The notes beneath the pieces are model-generated. The model ran no database searches. It saw nothing but the letters and a program-made list of their open reading frames with translations, and was not told where the DNA came from. Positions 17,340-27,921 of a stretch of DNA of 64,000 nt are shown one piece after another (the stretch's first letter is position 1; every line of letters begins with the position of its first letter). The stretch is from Pseudomonas putida (GTDB lineage: Bacteria; Pseudomonadota; Gammaproteobacteria; Pseudomonadales; Pseudomonadaceae). The position numbers and the translations under genes were made by a program. The stretch lies in NCBI RefSeq assembly GCF_028682395.1, contig NZ_JANHLC010000004.1, positions 434,001 to 498,000 of the forward strand, written 5' to 3'.

Positions 17340-19334
17340 ATGAGTGCTTCCAGCCTCCCCACCAGCGGCCTGGTCCGCATGAATCCGCCGGTGTTCTACT
17401 TCGCCGCGAGCTTTATCCTGATCTTCGGCCTGGTGGTGATCGCCATGCCCCAAGCCGCCGGCCAATGGCTACTGGCCGCGCAAGACTGGGCGGCCAATAC
17501 GGTCGGTTGGTATTACCTGCTGGCTATGACCCTGTACCTGGTCTTCGTGGTGGTCACCGCCTTGTCCGGCTACGGCAAGATCAAGCTCGGTGCCGACCAC
17601 GACGAACCCGAGTTCAGTTACCTGTCCTGGGCCGGCATGCTGTTCGCGGCCGGGATCAGTATCACGCTGTTCTTTTTCTGCGTCTCCGAACCCCTGACCC
17701 ATATGCTCCAGCCGCCCCAGGGCGAAGCCGGCACCGCCGAGGCTGCACGCCAGGGCATGCAGTTGCTGTTTCTGCACTGGGGCCTGCACGGCTGGGGCGT
17801 GTTCGCGTTTGTCGGCATGGCCCTGGCCTATTTCGCCTACCGCCACAACCTCCCCCTGGCCCTACGCTCAGCGCTGTATCCGCTGATCGGCAAACGCATC
17901 AACGGCCCCATCGGCTATGCGGTGGACGGCTTCGGTATCATCGCCACGGTGTTCGGCCTGGGCGCTGATATGGGCTTTGGCGTACTGCATCTCAACGCCG
18001 GGCTCGACTACCTGTTTGGTATTGCCCATACCCAATGGGTCCAGGTCGGCTTGATCAGCCTGATGATGGGCGCGGCGATCATCGTGGCAGTGGCCGGCGT
18101 CGACAAAGGCGTACGGGTGATGTCCGATATCAACATGCTGCTGGCCTGCGCCCTGCTGCTCTTCGTATTGTTCGCCGGCCCTACCCAGCACCTGCTCAAC
18201 ACCCTGGTGCAGAATATCGGTGACTACCTCGGCGCCCTGCCGATGAAGAGCTTCGACCTCTATGCCTACGACAAGCCCAGCGACTGGCTCGGTGGCTGGA
18301 CGGTGTTCTACTGGGCCTGGTGGATTGCCTGGTCGCCCTTTGTCGGGCTGTTTATCGCCCGGATCTCCCGCGGTCGAACCATCCGTGAGTTTGTCTTCGG
18401 CGTCCTGCTGATACCCCTGGGCTTTACCCTGGCGTGGATGTCGATTTTCGGCAACAGCGCCATCGACCAAGTGCTGAACCACGGCATGAGTGCCCTGGGC
18501 ATGAGCGCCCTCGACAACCCGTCGATGACCCTCTACCTGCTGCTGGAAACCTACCCCTGGAGCAAGCCCGTGATCGCGGTCACGGTGTTTATCAGCTTTG
18601 TGTTTTTCGTCACGTCCGCCGACTCCGGCACCGTCGTGCTGTCGACCCTGTCGGCACGGGGCGGCAACGCCGACGAGGATGGCCCGAAATGGCTGCGGGT
18701 GTTCTGGGGCGCGATGACCGCGCTGGTCACCAGCGCGCTGTTGTTCTCCGGCAGTATCGACGCGCTGAAATCTGCGGTGGTGCTGACTTCCCTGCCGTTC
18801 TCGCTGATCCTGCTGCTGATGATGTGGGGGCTGCACAAGGCCTTCTATCTCGAATCGCAGAAGAAGATCGCCCAGATGCATTCCCTGGCCCCGGTGTCCG
18901 GTTCACGCCGCGGCGGTTGGCGTCAGCGCTTGAGCCAGGCGGTGCATTTCCCGTCGCGCGACGAGGTCTACCGCTTCCTCGACCAGACGGTACGCCCGGC
19001 CATCGAGGAAGTCAGCGCGGTGTTTGTCGAAAAAGGCCTGAACGTCGTCACCCAGCCGGACCCGGCCAATGACAGTGTCAGCCTGGAAATCGGCCACGGC
19101 GACCAGCATCCCTTTATCTATCAGGTGCAGATGCGTGGCTACTTCACCCCTTCGTTCGCCCGCGGCGGCATGGGCCCCAAGGAGTTACGCAACCGGCGTT
19201 ACTATCGCGCCGAAGTCCACCTGAGCGAAGGCAGCCAGGACTATGACCTGATGGGCTACACCAAAGAGCAGATCATCAACGACATCCTCGACCAGTACGA
19301 ACGCCATATGCAGTTCCTGCACCTGGTGCGCTAG
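17340..19334 (+). CDS. betT: High-affinity choline transporter BetT (BCCT family)
   Basis: A 664-residue inner-membrane transporter with about 12 hydrophobic helices in the first 510 residues. The BCCT signature region is seen in WTVFYWAWWIAWSPFVGLF near residues 320-340, which supplies the choline-binding tryptophan box. A cytosolic tail of about 140 residues follows, as in osmoregulated BetT; it includes RDEVYRFLDQTVRPAIEEV. It imports choline with protons for betaine synthesis and osmoprotection. The start is the ATG at 17340; the upstream dyad suggests choline-responsive repression. The nearby betC locus can also supply choline. Confidence 0.92.
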   Translation: MSASSLPTSGLVRMNPPVFYFAASFILIFGLVVIAMPQAAGQWLLAAQDWAANTVGWYYLLAMTLYLVFVVVTALSGYGKIKLGADHDEPEFSYLSWAGMLFAAGISITLFFFCVSEPLTHMLQPPQGEAGTAEAARQGMQLLFLHWGLHGWGVFAFVGMALAYFAYRHNLPLALRSALYPLIGKRINGPIGYAVDGFGIIATVFGLGADMGFGVLHLNAGLDYLFGIAHTQWVQVGLISLMMGAAIIVAVAGVDKGVRVMSDINMLLACALLLFVLFAGPTQHLLNTLVQNIGDYLGALPMKSFDLYAYDKPSDWLGGWTVFYWAWWIAWSPFVGLFIARISRGRTIREFVFGVLLIPLGFTLAWMSIFGNSAIDQVLNHGMSALGMSALDNPSMTLYLLLETYPWSKPVIAVTVFISFVFFVTSADSGTVVLSTLSARGGNADEDGPKWLRVFWGAMTALVTSALLFSGSIDALKSAVVLTSLPFSLILLLMMWGLHKAFYLESQKKIAQMHSLAPVSGSRRGGWRQRLSQAVHFPSRDEVYRFLDQTVRPAIEEVSAVFVEKGLNVVTQPDPANDSVSLEIGHGDQHPFIYQVQMRGYFTPSFARGGMGPKELRNRRYYRAEVHLSEGSQDYDLMGYTKEQIINDILDQYERHMQFLHLVR

Positions 19335-19362
19335 CAGCACTCGAACCGGCCAGTGCCCCCGC

Positions 19363-20931
19363 CTAGTCTTCGAACAGGATGGGGCACTTGTCCGGGCCTT
19401 CGAGCTTCTTCAACTCGTCGACGACCTGCGGTCGAGCGCGGCGCAGCACCAGGCAGCGATGGTGCTGGGCTAACCGACGCGCTTCCTGGTGCAGCATTTC
19501 CACGCCCGAATAGTCGATAAAGTTGATGTGCTGCGCCTCGATGACCACGCGCGGGCCCTGCAAACGCTGCAGGCGCACCTGCAGGTAATGGCTGGCGCCG
19601 AAGAAAATCGAGCCGCCAACCCGCAGGACATCATCGTCCCCATCACGCCAATGCTGGACCCGAGGCTGGGAGGTGCGCTTGAGGTAGAAAAACAGCGAGG
19701 CCAGCACGCCGGCATAGATCGCGGTCTGCAATTCCAGCAACAGGGTCGCTACACAGGTCAGGGCCATCACCACAAACTCGGCATGGCTGACGCGAAACAG
19801 CGCGCGAATGCCGCGATGGTCGATCAGCCCCCAACTGATCAGCAGAATGCTCCCGGCCATGGCCGGGATCGGAATATGGGCGATCAGCGCCGAGCCGCAC
19901 ACGGCAAACAGTGCCACCCAGAGCGCGGAAAACACCCCGGCCAGGGGCGAACACGCGCCCCCCTCGTAGCTCAACCCCGAACGGGTAAAGGAGCCAGATG
20001 ACAGATAACCGGAAAACAACCCGCCGACCATGTTCGACAGGCCCTGGGCACGCACTTCCTGGTTGGCATCGATCAACTGTTGGGAACGGGCCGCCAGTGA
20101 GCGGGCAATCGACAGGCTGGTCACCAGCCCGAGCATGCCCACGGCCACGGCACTGGGCAGCAGGCGCAGGATCATGTCCAGGTCCAGCGGTAGCGGGCTG
20201 AAGGGCGGCAGGCGTCCCACAAAGGACTGCACCAGTTGCACATGGCCAAAGGTGCCGGGCAGCAGCCAGACCATCAGGCTCGCCAGCCCCAGGGTCAATA
20301 ACAGCGTCGGCCAGCGCGGCAACAGTTGCTTGAACAACGCGCCGACCACGACCGTCCCCAGCCCCAGCAGCATCGACGGCATATCCAGTTGATCGAGATG
20401 TGCGACCAGCGCCAGCAGGCTGTTCAGCGCCGTGGCCTGGTTCGGCACACTGAGCCCGAGCAGGTTCGGCAACTGGCCCAAGGCGATGACCACCGCCGCC
20501 CCCAGGGTGAACCCGAGCACCACCGAGTGGGAGACAAAATTCACCAGCGCCCCAAACCGCAACATCCCGAGCAGCCACTGGAAGACCCCGGCGATAAACG
20601 TCAGCAGCAGGATCAGGCTGATGTAGTCCTGGCTCCCGGGCACGGCCAGCGGGCTGACGCTGGCGAACAGGACGATGGAGATGGCCGCGGTCGGCCCACA
20701 GATCAGATGCCAGGACGATCCCCAGAGGCAGGCGATCAGGACCGGAATGATCGCTGCATACAAACCGTACTCGGGCGGCAGGCCGGCGATCAGGGCATAG
20801 GCGATGGATTGTGGCAGGGCGAGAATGGCACCGCTGAGGCCGACCATCAGGTCGCGCCCGACACTGAGGCGTGTCTGACGCGGCAGCCAGGTGAGAAACG
20901 GCAGGAGTGTACGAAGATCAGGCCAGCCCAT
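19363..20931 (-). CDS. SulP-family anion transporter with STAS domain
   Basis: A 522-residue permease. The transmembrane core (residues about 25-400) shows SulP marks such as LPQSIAYALIAGLPPEYGLY and the GGLFSGYLSSGSFTRSG turn. A C-terminal STAS domain follows, with VVIEAQHINFIDYSGVEML near residue 465. It is the last gene of the leftward betC-choX-sulP cluster, 127 bases after choX. SulP proteins move sulfate and other anions, so it could export or import sulfate released by BetC or take up choline sulfate itself. The substrate is inferred from context. Confidence 0.9.
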   Translation of the reverse strand: MGWPDLRTLLPFLTWLPRQTRLSVGRDLMVGLSGAILALPQSIAYALIAGLPPEYGLYAAIIPVLIACLWGSSWHLICGPTAAISIVLFASVSPLAVPGSQDYISLILLLTFIAGVFQWLLGMLRFGALVNFVSHSVVLGFTLGAAVVIALGQLPNLLGLSVPNQATALNSLLALVAHLDQLDMPSMLLGLGTVVVGALFKQLLPRWPTLLLTLGLASLMVWLLPGTFGHVQLVQSFVGRLPPFSPLPLDLDMILRLLPSAVAVGMLGLVTSLSIARSLAARSQQLIDANQEVRAQGLSNMVGGLFSGYLSSGSFTRSGLSYEGGACSPLAGVFSALWVALFAVCGSALIAHIPIPAMAGSILLISWGLIDHRGIRALFRVSHAEFVVMALTCVATLLLELQTAIYAGVLASLFFYLKRTSQPRVQHWRDGDDDVLRVGGSIFFGASHYLQVRLQRLQGPRVVIEAQHINFIDYSGVEMLHQEARRLAQHHRCLVLRRARPQVVDELKKLEGPDKCPILFED

Positions 20932-21058
20932 GGAGCGCTCGTTCGGGGGAAGATAAAGGCGTCAGGGTGCGATGTCTGCCACCAGGGTGCAAGCGTCTGG
21001 CCTTGTGCGTTGATGTCTGGCGGGCACCCGCGCACAGGGCCAATAGGGAGCTCGACGC

Positions 21059-21982
21059 CTAGAGCCGGGCCTTGACCGCCGCCAGGCCATCCTGCCCGTC
21101 CAGGGTCTTGACCCCCTCCAGCCATTGATCCAGCACCGCCGGATTGGCCTTGACCCACGCTTTGGCGGCATCGCCATAGCTGATCTTGCGATTGACCACA
21201 TCGGCCATGATCGCGTTTTCCATCTCCTGGGTGAACGCCAGATTGCCCAGCAGCTTGCCGACATTCGGGCAGGCCTGTGCATAACCCTGGCGAGTCAGGG
21301 TGTAGACACTGCCGCTCTGGCCAAAATAGGCCTCGCCCCCCTTGAGGTAGCGCATCTTGAGTTGCACGTTCATCGGGTGCGGGGTCCAGCCGAGAAAGGT
21401 GACGAAGCGCTGTCTCTTCACCGCCCGCGCGACTTCGGCCAGCATGGCCTGTTCACTGGATTCCACCAGCTTCCACTGGCCCAACTCGAAGTCGTTTTTC
21501 TTGATGATGTCCTGCAACGAGGCATTAGCCGGGGCGCCGGAGCCAATACCGTAGATTTTCCTGTCGAATTTTTCGGCAAATGTGTTCAAGTCGGCGAAGT
21601 CATGTACACCCGCGTCCCAGACGTAGTCCGGCACTGCCAGGGTGAACTCGGTGCCCTCAAGGTTTTTGGCAAATTGCGTCACTTCGCCAGTGGCAATGAA
21701 CTTGTCATAGAAGCCCTGTTGCGCCGGCATCCAGTTGCCCAGAAAGACATCCACCTGGCCATCCTTGAGCCCGCCAAAAATGATCGGCACCGCCAGGATG
21801 TCGACCCTGGCCTTGTAGCCCAGGCCGTCGAGCAGCAGCCCGGCAATGGCATTGGTCGCGGCAATATCACTCCAGCCCGGATCCGCCATCTTGACGGTCG
21901 CACTGCAGCCCTCTTCGGCCTGGGCCGCCAGGCTGCTCAATGTCAGCAGCGCAACGCCCAGGACTGTGGATAACTTATGCAT
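21059..21982 (-). CDS. Choline ABC transporter substrate-binding protein (ChoX-like)
   Basis: A 307-residue periplasmic protein of the OpuAC/ProX type. The signal peptide is MHKLSTVLGVALLTLSSLA (cleavage near AQA). The mature region begins with VKMADPGWSDIAATNAIAG, typical of ChoX, and carries the FLGWTPHPMNVQLKM segment with binding-site aromatics. It starts 17 bases after betC and is expected to capture choline, or choline sulfate. No permease or ATPase partner lies nearby, so it must share a membrane complex encoded elsewhere or serve another role. Confidence 0.88.
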   Translation of the reverse strand: MHKLSTVLGVALLTLSSLAAQAEEGCSATVKMADPGWSDIAATNAIAGLLLDGLGYKARVDILAVPIIFGGLKDGQVDVFLGNWMPAQQGFYDKFIATGEVTQFAKNLEGTEFTLAVPDYVWDAGVHDFADLNTFAEKFDRKIYGIGSGAPANASLQDIIKKNDFELGQWKLVESSEQAMLAEVARAVKRQRFVTFLGWTPHPMNVQLKMRYLKGGEAYFGQSGSVYTLTRQGYAQACPNVGKLLGNLAFTQEMENAIMADVVNRKISYGDAAKAWVKANPAVLDQWLEGVKTLDGQDGLAAVKARL

Positions 21983-21999
21983 GGCCTTCCCCTTTTTGC

Positions 22000-23514
22000 T
22001 TATTGGTTTTGGCAGGGTTGTGGGTAACGTGCCTTGCGCTCCAGATCATCGAGGTCGATATGGTTGCGCATGTACTGCTGGCTGGCGTCGACCAGCGGCT
22101 GGTGATCCCAGCTCTTGAGCGTGCCACGGCTCAGCGCCTGGGCGACAAAACGTCGTCGACGCTGGCTGGCGAGTACCTGTTGGTGAATCAGTGGGATGTT
22201 CCATTTGGCCCGGGCCTCGGAAAGAAAAGCCTCGAACAGGGCCCGATGTTCGGGCGACTGGCTGAGCTCCGCCAGTTCGCCGGGGTCGTTGCGCACATCG
22301 AACAGCAGGCAGGGATCGTCTTCGCTGTAGATAAATTTGTAGGCGCCGCGACGGATCATCATCAGCGGGCTGACGGTGCCTTCGGCCATGTACTCGCCAA
22401 ACACTTCGTCATGCCCGCCCTCGCCACGCAAGTGCGGAACCAGGGAGCGGCCATCCAGTGGCAGCCCGGGTTGCAATTGGCCACCCGCCAGTTCGACCAG
22501 GGTCGGCAGCAGATCGGCGGTGGACACTGCCGCACTTACGCGCCCGGGCGCAAACTGCCCTGGCGCGCACACCAGCAGCGGGACCCGCGCGGCCATTTCG
22601 TACCAGTGCATTTTGTACCAGAGCCCGCGCTCGCCCAGCATATCGCCATGATCGCCGGAGAAGACGATCAGGGTGTCGTCGGCCATCCCCGTGTCCTCCA
22701 GGGTTTGCAGGAGCTTGCCGACATTGCTGTCGATATAACTGCAGGCCCCGAAGTAGGCACGCCGGGCCGCGCGGATCTTATCCACAGGCAGGGGTTTGTC
22801 CCATAGGTCGTAAACCTTGAGCAACCGCTGGGAGTGGGGGTCGAGGCTGGCCTGAGGCGGGGTGTGGGGCAGTGGAATTTCGTCGTCGCGATACAGGTCC
22901 CAGAAAGCCTTGGGAATGGTGTACGGATCGTGGGGATGGGTCATCGAGACGGTCAGGCAAAACGGCTGGTCGCCGGCCTGGCGCACATGGTCGAACAAAT
23001 ACTGCCGGGCCTTGAACACCACCTCTTCATCAAAATCCAATTGGTTGGTGCGCACGCAGGGCCCGGCCTGCAGGACCGACGCCATATTGTGGTACCAGCT
23101 TGGCCGCACATCCGGCTCGTCCCAGTTCACTGCCCAGCCGTAGTCGGCGGGATAGATATCGCTGGTCAGGCGTTCTTCATAGCCATGCAACTGGTCCGGG
23201 CCGCAGAAATGCATCTTGCCCGACAGGGCCGTGCGATAGCCCAGGCGACGCAGGTAGTGGGCATACGTCGGGATATCGGCAGGGAAATCGGCGGCATTGT
23301 CGTAGGCGCCAATCTGACTGGGGAGCTGGCCGCTGACCAAGGTGAAACGCGATGGCGCGCACAGCGGGCTGTTGCAGTAGGCCGCGTCGAACACCACGCC
23401 CGTGGCAGCCAGCCGGCTGAGATGGGGCATGCGGATGGGCGAGGCGCCGTAGAACGGTAACAAGGGCGCGGCCATCTGGTCGGCCATGATGAAAAGAATA
23501 TTCTTGCGTTTCAT
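22000..23514 (-). CDS. betC: Choline sulfatase BetC
   Basis: A 504-residue type I sulfatase hydrolysing choline-O-sulfate to choline and sulfate. The formylglycine-forming motif C-A-P-S-R is at residues 52-56 (SPLCAPSRFT). Metal-binding segments are IMADQMA near the N-terminus and IVFSGDHGDMLGERGLWYK further on. There is no signal peptide, fitting a cytosolic enzyme. The start MKRKNILFIMADQ (complement of 23512-23514) was preferred; codons up to eight residues upstream, including a TTG at 23538, are possible. It leads the betC-choX-sulP cluster and diverges from a LysR gene. Confidence 0.94.
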   Translation of the reverse strand: MKRKNILFIMADQMAAPLLPFYGASPIRMPHLSRLAATGVVFDAAYCNSPLCAPSRFTLVSGQLPSQIGAYDNAADFPADIPTYAHYLRRLGYRTALSGKMHFCGPDQLHGYEERLTSDIYPADYGWAVNWDEPDVRPSWYHNMASVLQAGPCVRTNQLDFDEEVVFKARQYLFDHVRQAGDQPFCLTVSMTHPHDPYTIPKAFWDLYRDDEIPLPHTPPQASLDPHSQRLLKVYDLWDKPLPVDKIRAARRAYFGACSYIDSNVGKLLQTLEDTGMADDTLIVFSGDHGDMLGERGLWYKMHWYEMAARVPLLVCAPGQFAPGRVSAAVSTADLLPTLVELAGGQLQPGLPLDGRSLVPHLRGEGGHDEVFGEYMAEGTVSPLMMIRRGAYKFIYSEDDPCLLFDVRNDPGELAELSQSPEHRALFEAFLSEARAKWNIPLIHQQVLASQRRRRFVAQALSRGTLKSWDHQPLVDASQQYMRNHIDLDDLERKARYPQPCQNQ

Positions 23515-23628
23515 CTGATCGCGGCATTCCATAGTCAATAGTTATGCGGTGGTGCTGAACCTGAGAATGGAGCCCCTGGCTATAGTGGTAAAGCCCACGG
23601 CCGGCAATGACTAGGATAAGTACAGCTT

Positions 23629-24579
23629 ATGTTTGATGCGCTTGGAAACATGTCCCTGGACCTGCTGCGAGTCTTCGAAGCGGCTGCCCGCCATCGCAGC
23701 TTCACTGCCGCCGCCATGGAGCTGGGCACCACCCAGCCGGCCATCAGCCAGCAGATCAAGCGACTGGAAGAACAACTGGCCACGCGCTTGTTCGACCGCA
23801 TCTACCGGGGCATCGAGCTGACCGATGCCGGACTGTTGCTGTTCGAACAACTGCAGCCGGCGCTCCAACAGATCGAGCTCGGCTTGAATGCCGTCACCGG
23901 CCAGCACCAACATGAAGTGCTGCAGGTGGCCACTGACTTTGCCTTTGCGGCCTACTGGCTGATGCCGCGCCTGCACCGTTTCCACGCGGCCCACCCGCTG
24001 ATCGACGTCAGCCTGGTCACCAGTGAACGTAACCACCACATGCTGCGCAGCGACATCGATGTCGCCGTGCTGTTTGGCGACGGGCGTTTCAAACAGGGTG
24101 AAAGCCGCTGGTTGTTCAACGAAGAAGTGTTCCCGGTGTGCAGTGCCGGGCTGCTCAAGGACCGCGCATTACCACTCCCGTCCGAGGCCTTGCTGGAACT
24201 GCCCTTGCTGAATCTGCGCAGCGAGAACGGCAACCAGTGGTTCGACTGGAATGGCGTTTTCCGCCAACTGGGACTGCATACACCTCCCACCCCGGGCCAG
24301 CTGCGTTTCGACAACTACACGCTGCTGATCCAGGCGGCGATTGCTGGCCAGGGCGTGGCGATTGGCTGGCGGCATCTGGTGGATGACCTGCTCGAACAGG
24401 GCTATCTGTGCCGGCCCATCAAGGAAACGGTGACCTCGACGTACGCCTATTACGTGGTCCTGCCACCGCGCAAGCGCCGCGGCGCGCTGATCCAGCTGTT
24501 CGTCGACTGGTTGCAGGCAGAACAGGCGAGCAATGCCCAGTCCCTCAAGGGCGTGGCGTTGCCGGCGGTAGCGGTGTAA
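23629..24579 (+). CDS. LysR-type regulator of choline sulfate use
   Basis: A 316-residue LysR regulator with winged helix at the N-terminus (LLRVFEAAARHRSFTAAAME, then TTQPAISQQIKRLEEQLATR) and an effector domain of the GcvA-like type. It diverges from betC, the standard arrangement for a LysR controlling its neighbour. Two starts are possible: the ATG at 23629 behind AGGATAAG, or the ATG at 23650. A small dyad, ATAAG-N5-CTTAT at 23616-23630, touches the first ATG, which would suit the later start. The effector is likely choline sulfate, choline or a sulfur signal. Confidence 0.88.
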   Translation: MFDALGNMSLDLLRVFEAAARHRSFTAAAMELGTTQPAISQQIKRLEEQLATRLFDRIYRGIELTDAGLLLFEQLQPALQQIELGLNAVTGQHQHEVLQVATDFAFAAYWLMPRLHRFHAAHPLIDVSLVTSERNHHMLRSDIDVAVLFGDGRFKQGESRWLFNEEVFPVCSAGLLKDRALPLPSEALLELPLLNLRSENGNQWFDWNGVFRQLGLHTPPTPGQLRFDNYTLLIQAAIAGQGVAIGWRHLVDDLLEQGYLCRPIKETVTSTYAYYVVLPPRKRRGALIQLFVDWLQAEQASNAQSLKGVALPAVAV

Positions 24580-24754
24580 GTCGTCGCGCTTGTTTGCAGT
24601 GGAAAATCCGCTGGTTTGGCGACGGTCTGGGGCGACTCATGGCACCATGTACGCAGATTTTTGGCGTGAGCCACCGTTTCCCGGGGCTCCTGAGGATATT
24701 CGGTGTGCCCCCTGGAAAGAGCCACGGGGGTCGACCTGCTGTGAGGGTATTGCG

Positions 24755-25081
24755 ATGCAACGTATCAAGGGCTACCACGCCCATGTCTACTTCGATGCCT
24801 CGACCATCGACCAGGCCCGGACGCTGTGCGAACTGGCGGCAAAAACCTTTCCCTTGAGCATGGGCCGAGTACACGAGCGCCCAGTGGGGCCGCACCCGGA
24901 CTGGAGCTGTCAATTGGCGTTCGCGCCGGAGTATGTCGGCGTGGTCATGCCCTGGCTGGCGTTGAATCGCAAGGGCCTGGTGGTGTTCATGCACCCGTTG
25001 ACCGGCGACGAGCTGGCCGACCACCGCGACCACGCGATCTGGATGGGCGCCATCCGCCCGCTGGATTTGTCGGGGTTCTAA
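24755..25081 (+). CDS. DOPA 4,5-dioxygenase family protein
   Basis: A 108-residue small protein of the DOPA-dioxygenase-like family, starting MQRIKGYHAHVYFDAS. Conserved histidines lie in GYHAHVYF, in GPHPDWSC and in FMHPLTGDELADHRDH, a likely metal site. The start at 24755 was chosen because residues before it in the longer frame show no family likeness. Bacterial members have no settled physiological role; the ring-cleavage activity is known only for some homologues. It stands alone, after the LysR gene. Confidence 0.83.
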   Translation: MQRIKGYHAHVYFDASTIDQARTLCELAAKTFPLSMGRVHERPVGPHPDWSCQLAFAPEYVGVVMPWLALNRKGLVVFMHPLTGDELADHRDHAIWMGAIRPLDLSGF

Positions 25082-25201
25082 ACGCGCCCGAGCCGCTGCC
25101 GCAGACTACCCCCCGCCGCGATCGCGGCGTCATTACCATCGCTGAAGGGCCAGCGGCCCTCTAGCCACCTCGCGGCAGCAGCGACTGCCGCTCAAGCCCC
25201 A

Positions 25202-25654
25202 TCAATACAACACCCCATCAAGCACTACATAGACCAACCCGCTACCTATGGCGATCAACACGATATCGCTGCCGGCCCGGCGCCATTCGTAGCCGTGGTA
25301 CACCGGCAGGCGCGACAACGCCCGACTATCCAGCCGTTCGCCGTAGTACCCCGGGGGCAACGGCTGGCCACGCACGATGCGGACATTGCGCGGCGGTGGC
25401 GCGCCACGGTGGAAGTGCTCACGGTCATCGCGGATCATCTGGCGCACCGGGCCAAAGTCCTGGGGCGGCTGGCGCCAGTTCGGGCCATTTTGCCCACCCG
25501 GGCTAGCATGTCCCTGCTGCTGCCCGCCACGCCCCTGCTCGCCTCGATTGCCACCCCAGCCACCCGGCTGGTCCGGCGGCGCAGCCTGGGCCAGGGCGCT
25601 GGCACCGAGCATCAGTACGGCTAAAGACGCAATCAACCGTTTGGGCATGTTCAT
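25202..25654 (-). CDS. RcnB-family periplasmic protein
   Basis: A 150-residue exported protein. The signal peptide is MNMPKRLIASLAVLMLGASA with cleavage near AQA. A Gly/Gln/Asn-rich linker (about residues 28-65) precedes an RcnB-like domain with RGQPLPPGYYGERLD and a hydrophobic end (DIVLIAIGSGLVYVVLDG). RcnB tunes nickel/cobalt efflux in E. coli, but many family members lack a tested role and a metal-efflux gene is absent here. TGAGGAA lies eight bases before the ATG. Function remains tentative. Confidence 0.75.
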   Translation of the reverse strand: MNMPKRLIASLAVLMLGASALAQAAPPDQPGGWGGNRGEQGRGGQQQGHASPGGQNGPNWRQPPQDFGPVRQMIRDDREHFHRGAPPPRNVRIVRGQPLPPGYYGERLDSRALSRLPVYHGYEWRRAGSDIVLIAIGSGLVYVVLDGVLY

Positions 25655-25680
25655 TCGTTATTCCTCAGAAACCAGACAGC

Positions 25681-25714
25681 AAAAAGGGGTTCAGAAAGAT
25701 GATTCTGAACCCCT
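25681..25714 (-). terminator. Rho-independent terminator of trpBA
   Basis: A 12-bp perfect stem AGGGGTTCAGAA / TTCTGAACCCCT with a 6-base loop. On the minus strand it is followed by five T residues, placing it about 60 bases after the trpA stop. Confidence 0.9.
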
Positions 25715-25775
25715 CATTCTTGCTACTTAGTCTGTAGGACGAAGCTTAGATTCCTCTGTATCAGGAACTTTACCT

Positions 25776-26587
25776 TCAGCTGACGCGGGCTTTACGCACG
25801 CCCTCTGCCAGTGCCGCACACAGCCCCAACACGCCGTCGACGGCCTGCTGGGCGGACTCAGCGGCGGCGATCTGATCGATCAACGCCGAACCGACCACCA
25901 CACCGTCTGCCAGACGGGCAATGGCAGCGGCCTGCTCCGGCGTGCGGATGCCGAAACCAATGCTGATCGGCAACGCGGTATGGCGCCGCAGACGCGCGAC
26001 GGCTTCCTCGACATGCTCCAGGGTCGCGGCACCGGCGCCGGTCACACCCGCCACCGAGACGTAGTAGACAAAGCCGGAGCTGCCGTTCAGTACAGTCGGC
26101 AGGCGTGCATCATCGGTGGTCGGCGTGGTCAGGCGGATAAAGTCCAGGCCGGCGGCCTGGGCCGGGTCGCACAGCTCGGCGTTATGTTCCGGCGGCAGGT
26201 CGACCACGATCAGGCCATCGACCCCGGACTCCCGCGCTTCGGCGATAAAGCGCGGCACGCCGTAGTGGTGGATCGGGTTGAAATAGCCCATCAGCACAAT
26301 CGGCGTGTCCTGGTTATCGACCCGGAACTCGCGGACCATCTGCAGGGTTTTCGCCAGGTTTTGCCGGGCCGCCAGGGCACGGATATTGGCCAGTTGGATC
26401 GCCGGGCCATCGGCCATCGGATCGGTAAAGGGCATGCCCAGTTCGATCACATCGGCACCTGCCGCCGGCAGCCCCTTGAGGATTGCCAGCGAAGTGTCAT
26501 ACCCCGGGTCGCCAGCGGTAACAAAGGTCACCAGGGCCGCACGGTTCTGTTGCTTGAGTTGGGCAAAACGCGTTTGCAGGCGGCTCA

Positions 26588-26588
<1 letters not shown>
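25776..26588 (-). CDS. trpA: Tryptophan synthase alpha subunit TrpA
   Basis: A 270-residue TIM-barrel subunit that cleaves indole-3-glycerol phosphate to indole. The catalytic glutamate lies in [16 protein letters not shown] (near residue 48) and the catalytic aspartate in MADGP. The [15 protein letters not shown] loop matches the family. Its ATG overlaps the trpB stop by one base (TGATG), so translation is coupled. Leftward trpBA operon controlled by the divergent trpI. Confidence 0.97.
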
Positions 26589-27915
<1,327 letters not shown>

Positions 27916-27921
27916 GATACC

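Noticed and set aside
24635-24650. TGGCAC-like string resembling half a sigma-54 promoter
   Set aside because: No GC pair at the -12 position at the right spacing; no convincing -24/-12 promoter was found in the window.
25114-25160. Two GC-rich hairpins (CGCCGCG-AT-CGCGGCG and AGGGCC-AGC-GGCCCT) between convergent genes
   Set aside because: No T-tract and not clearly REP; possibly folded 3' ends, but not supported enough to list.
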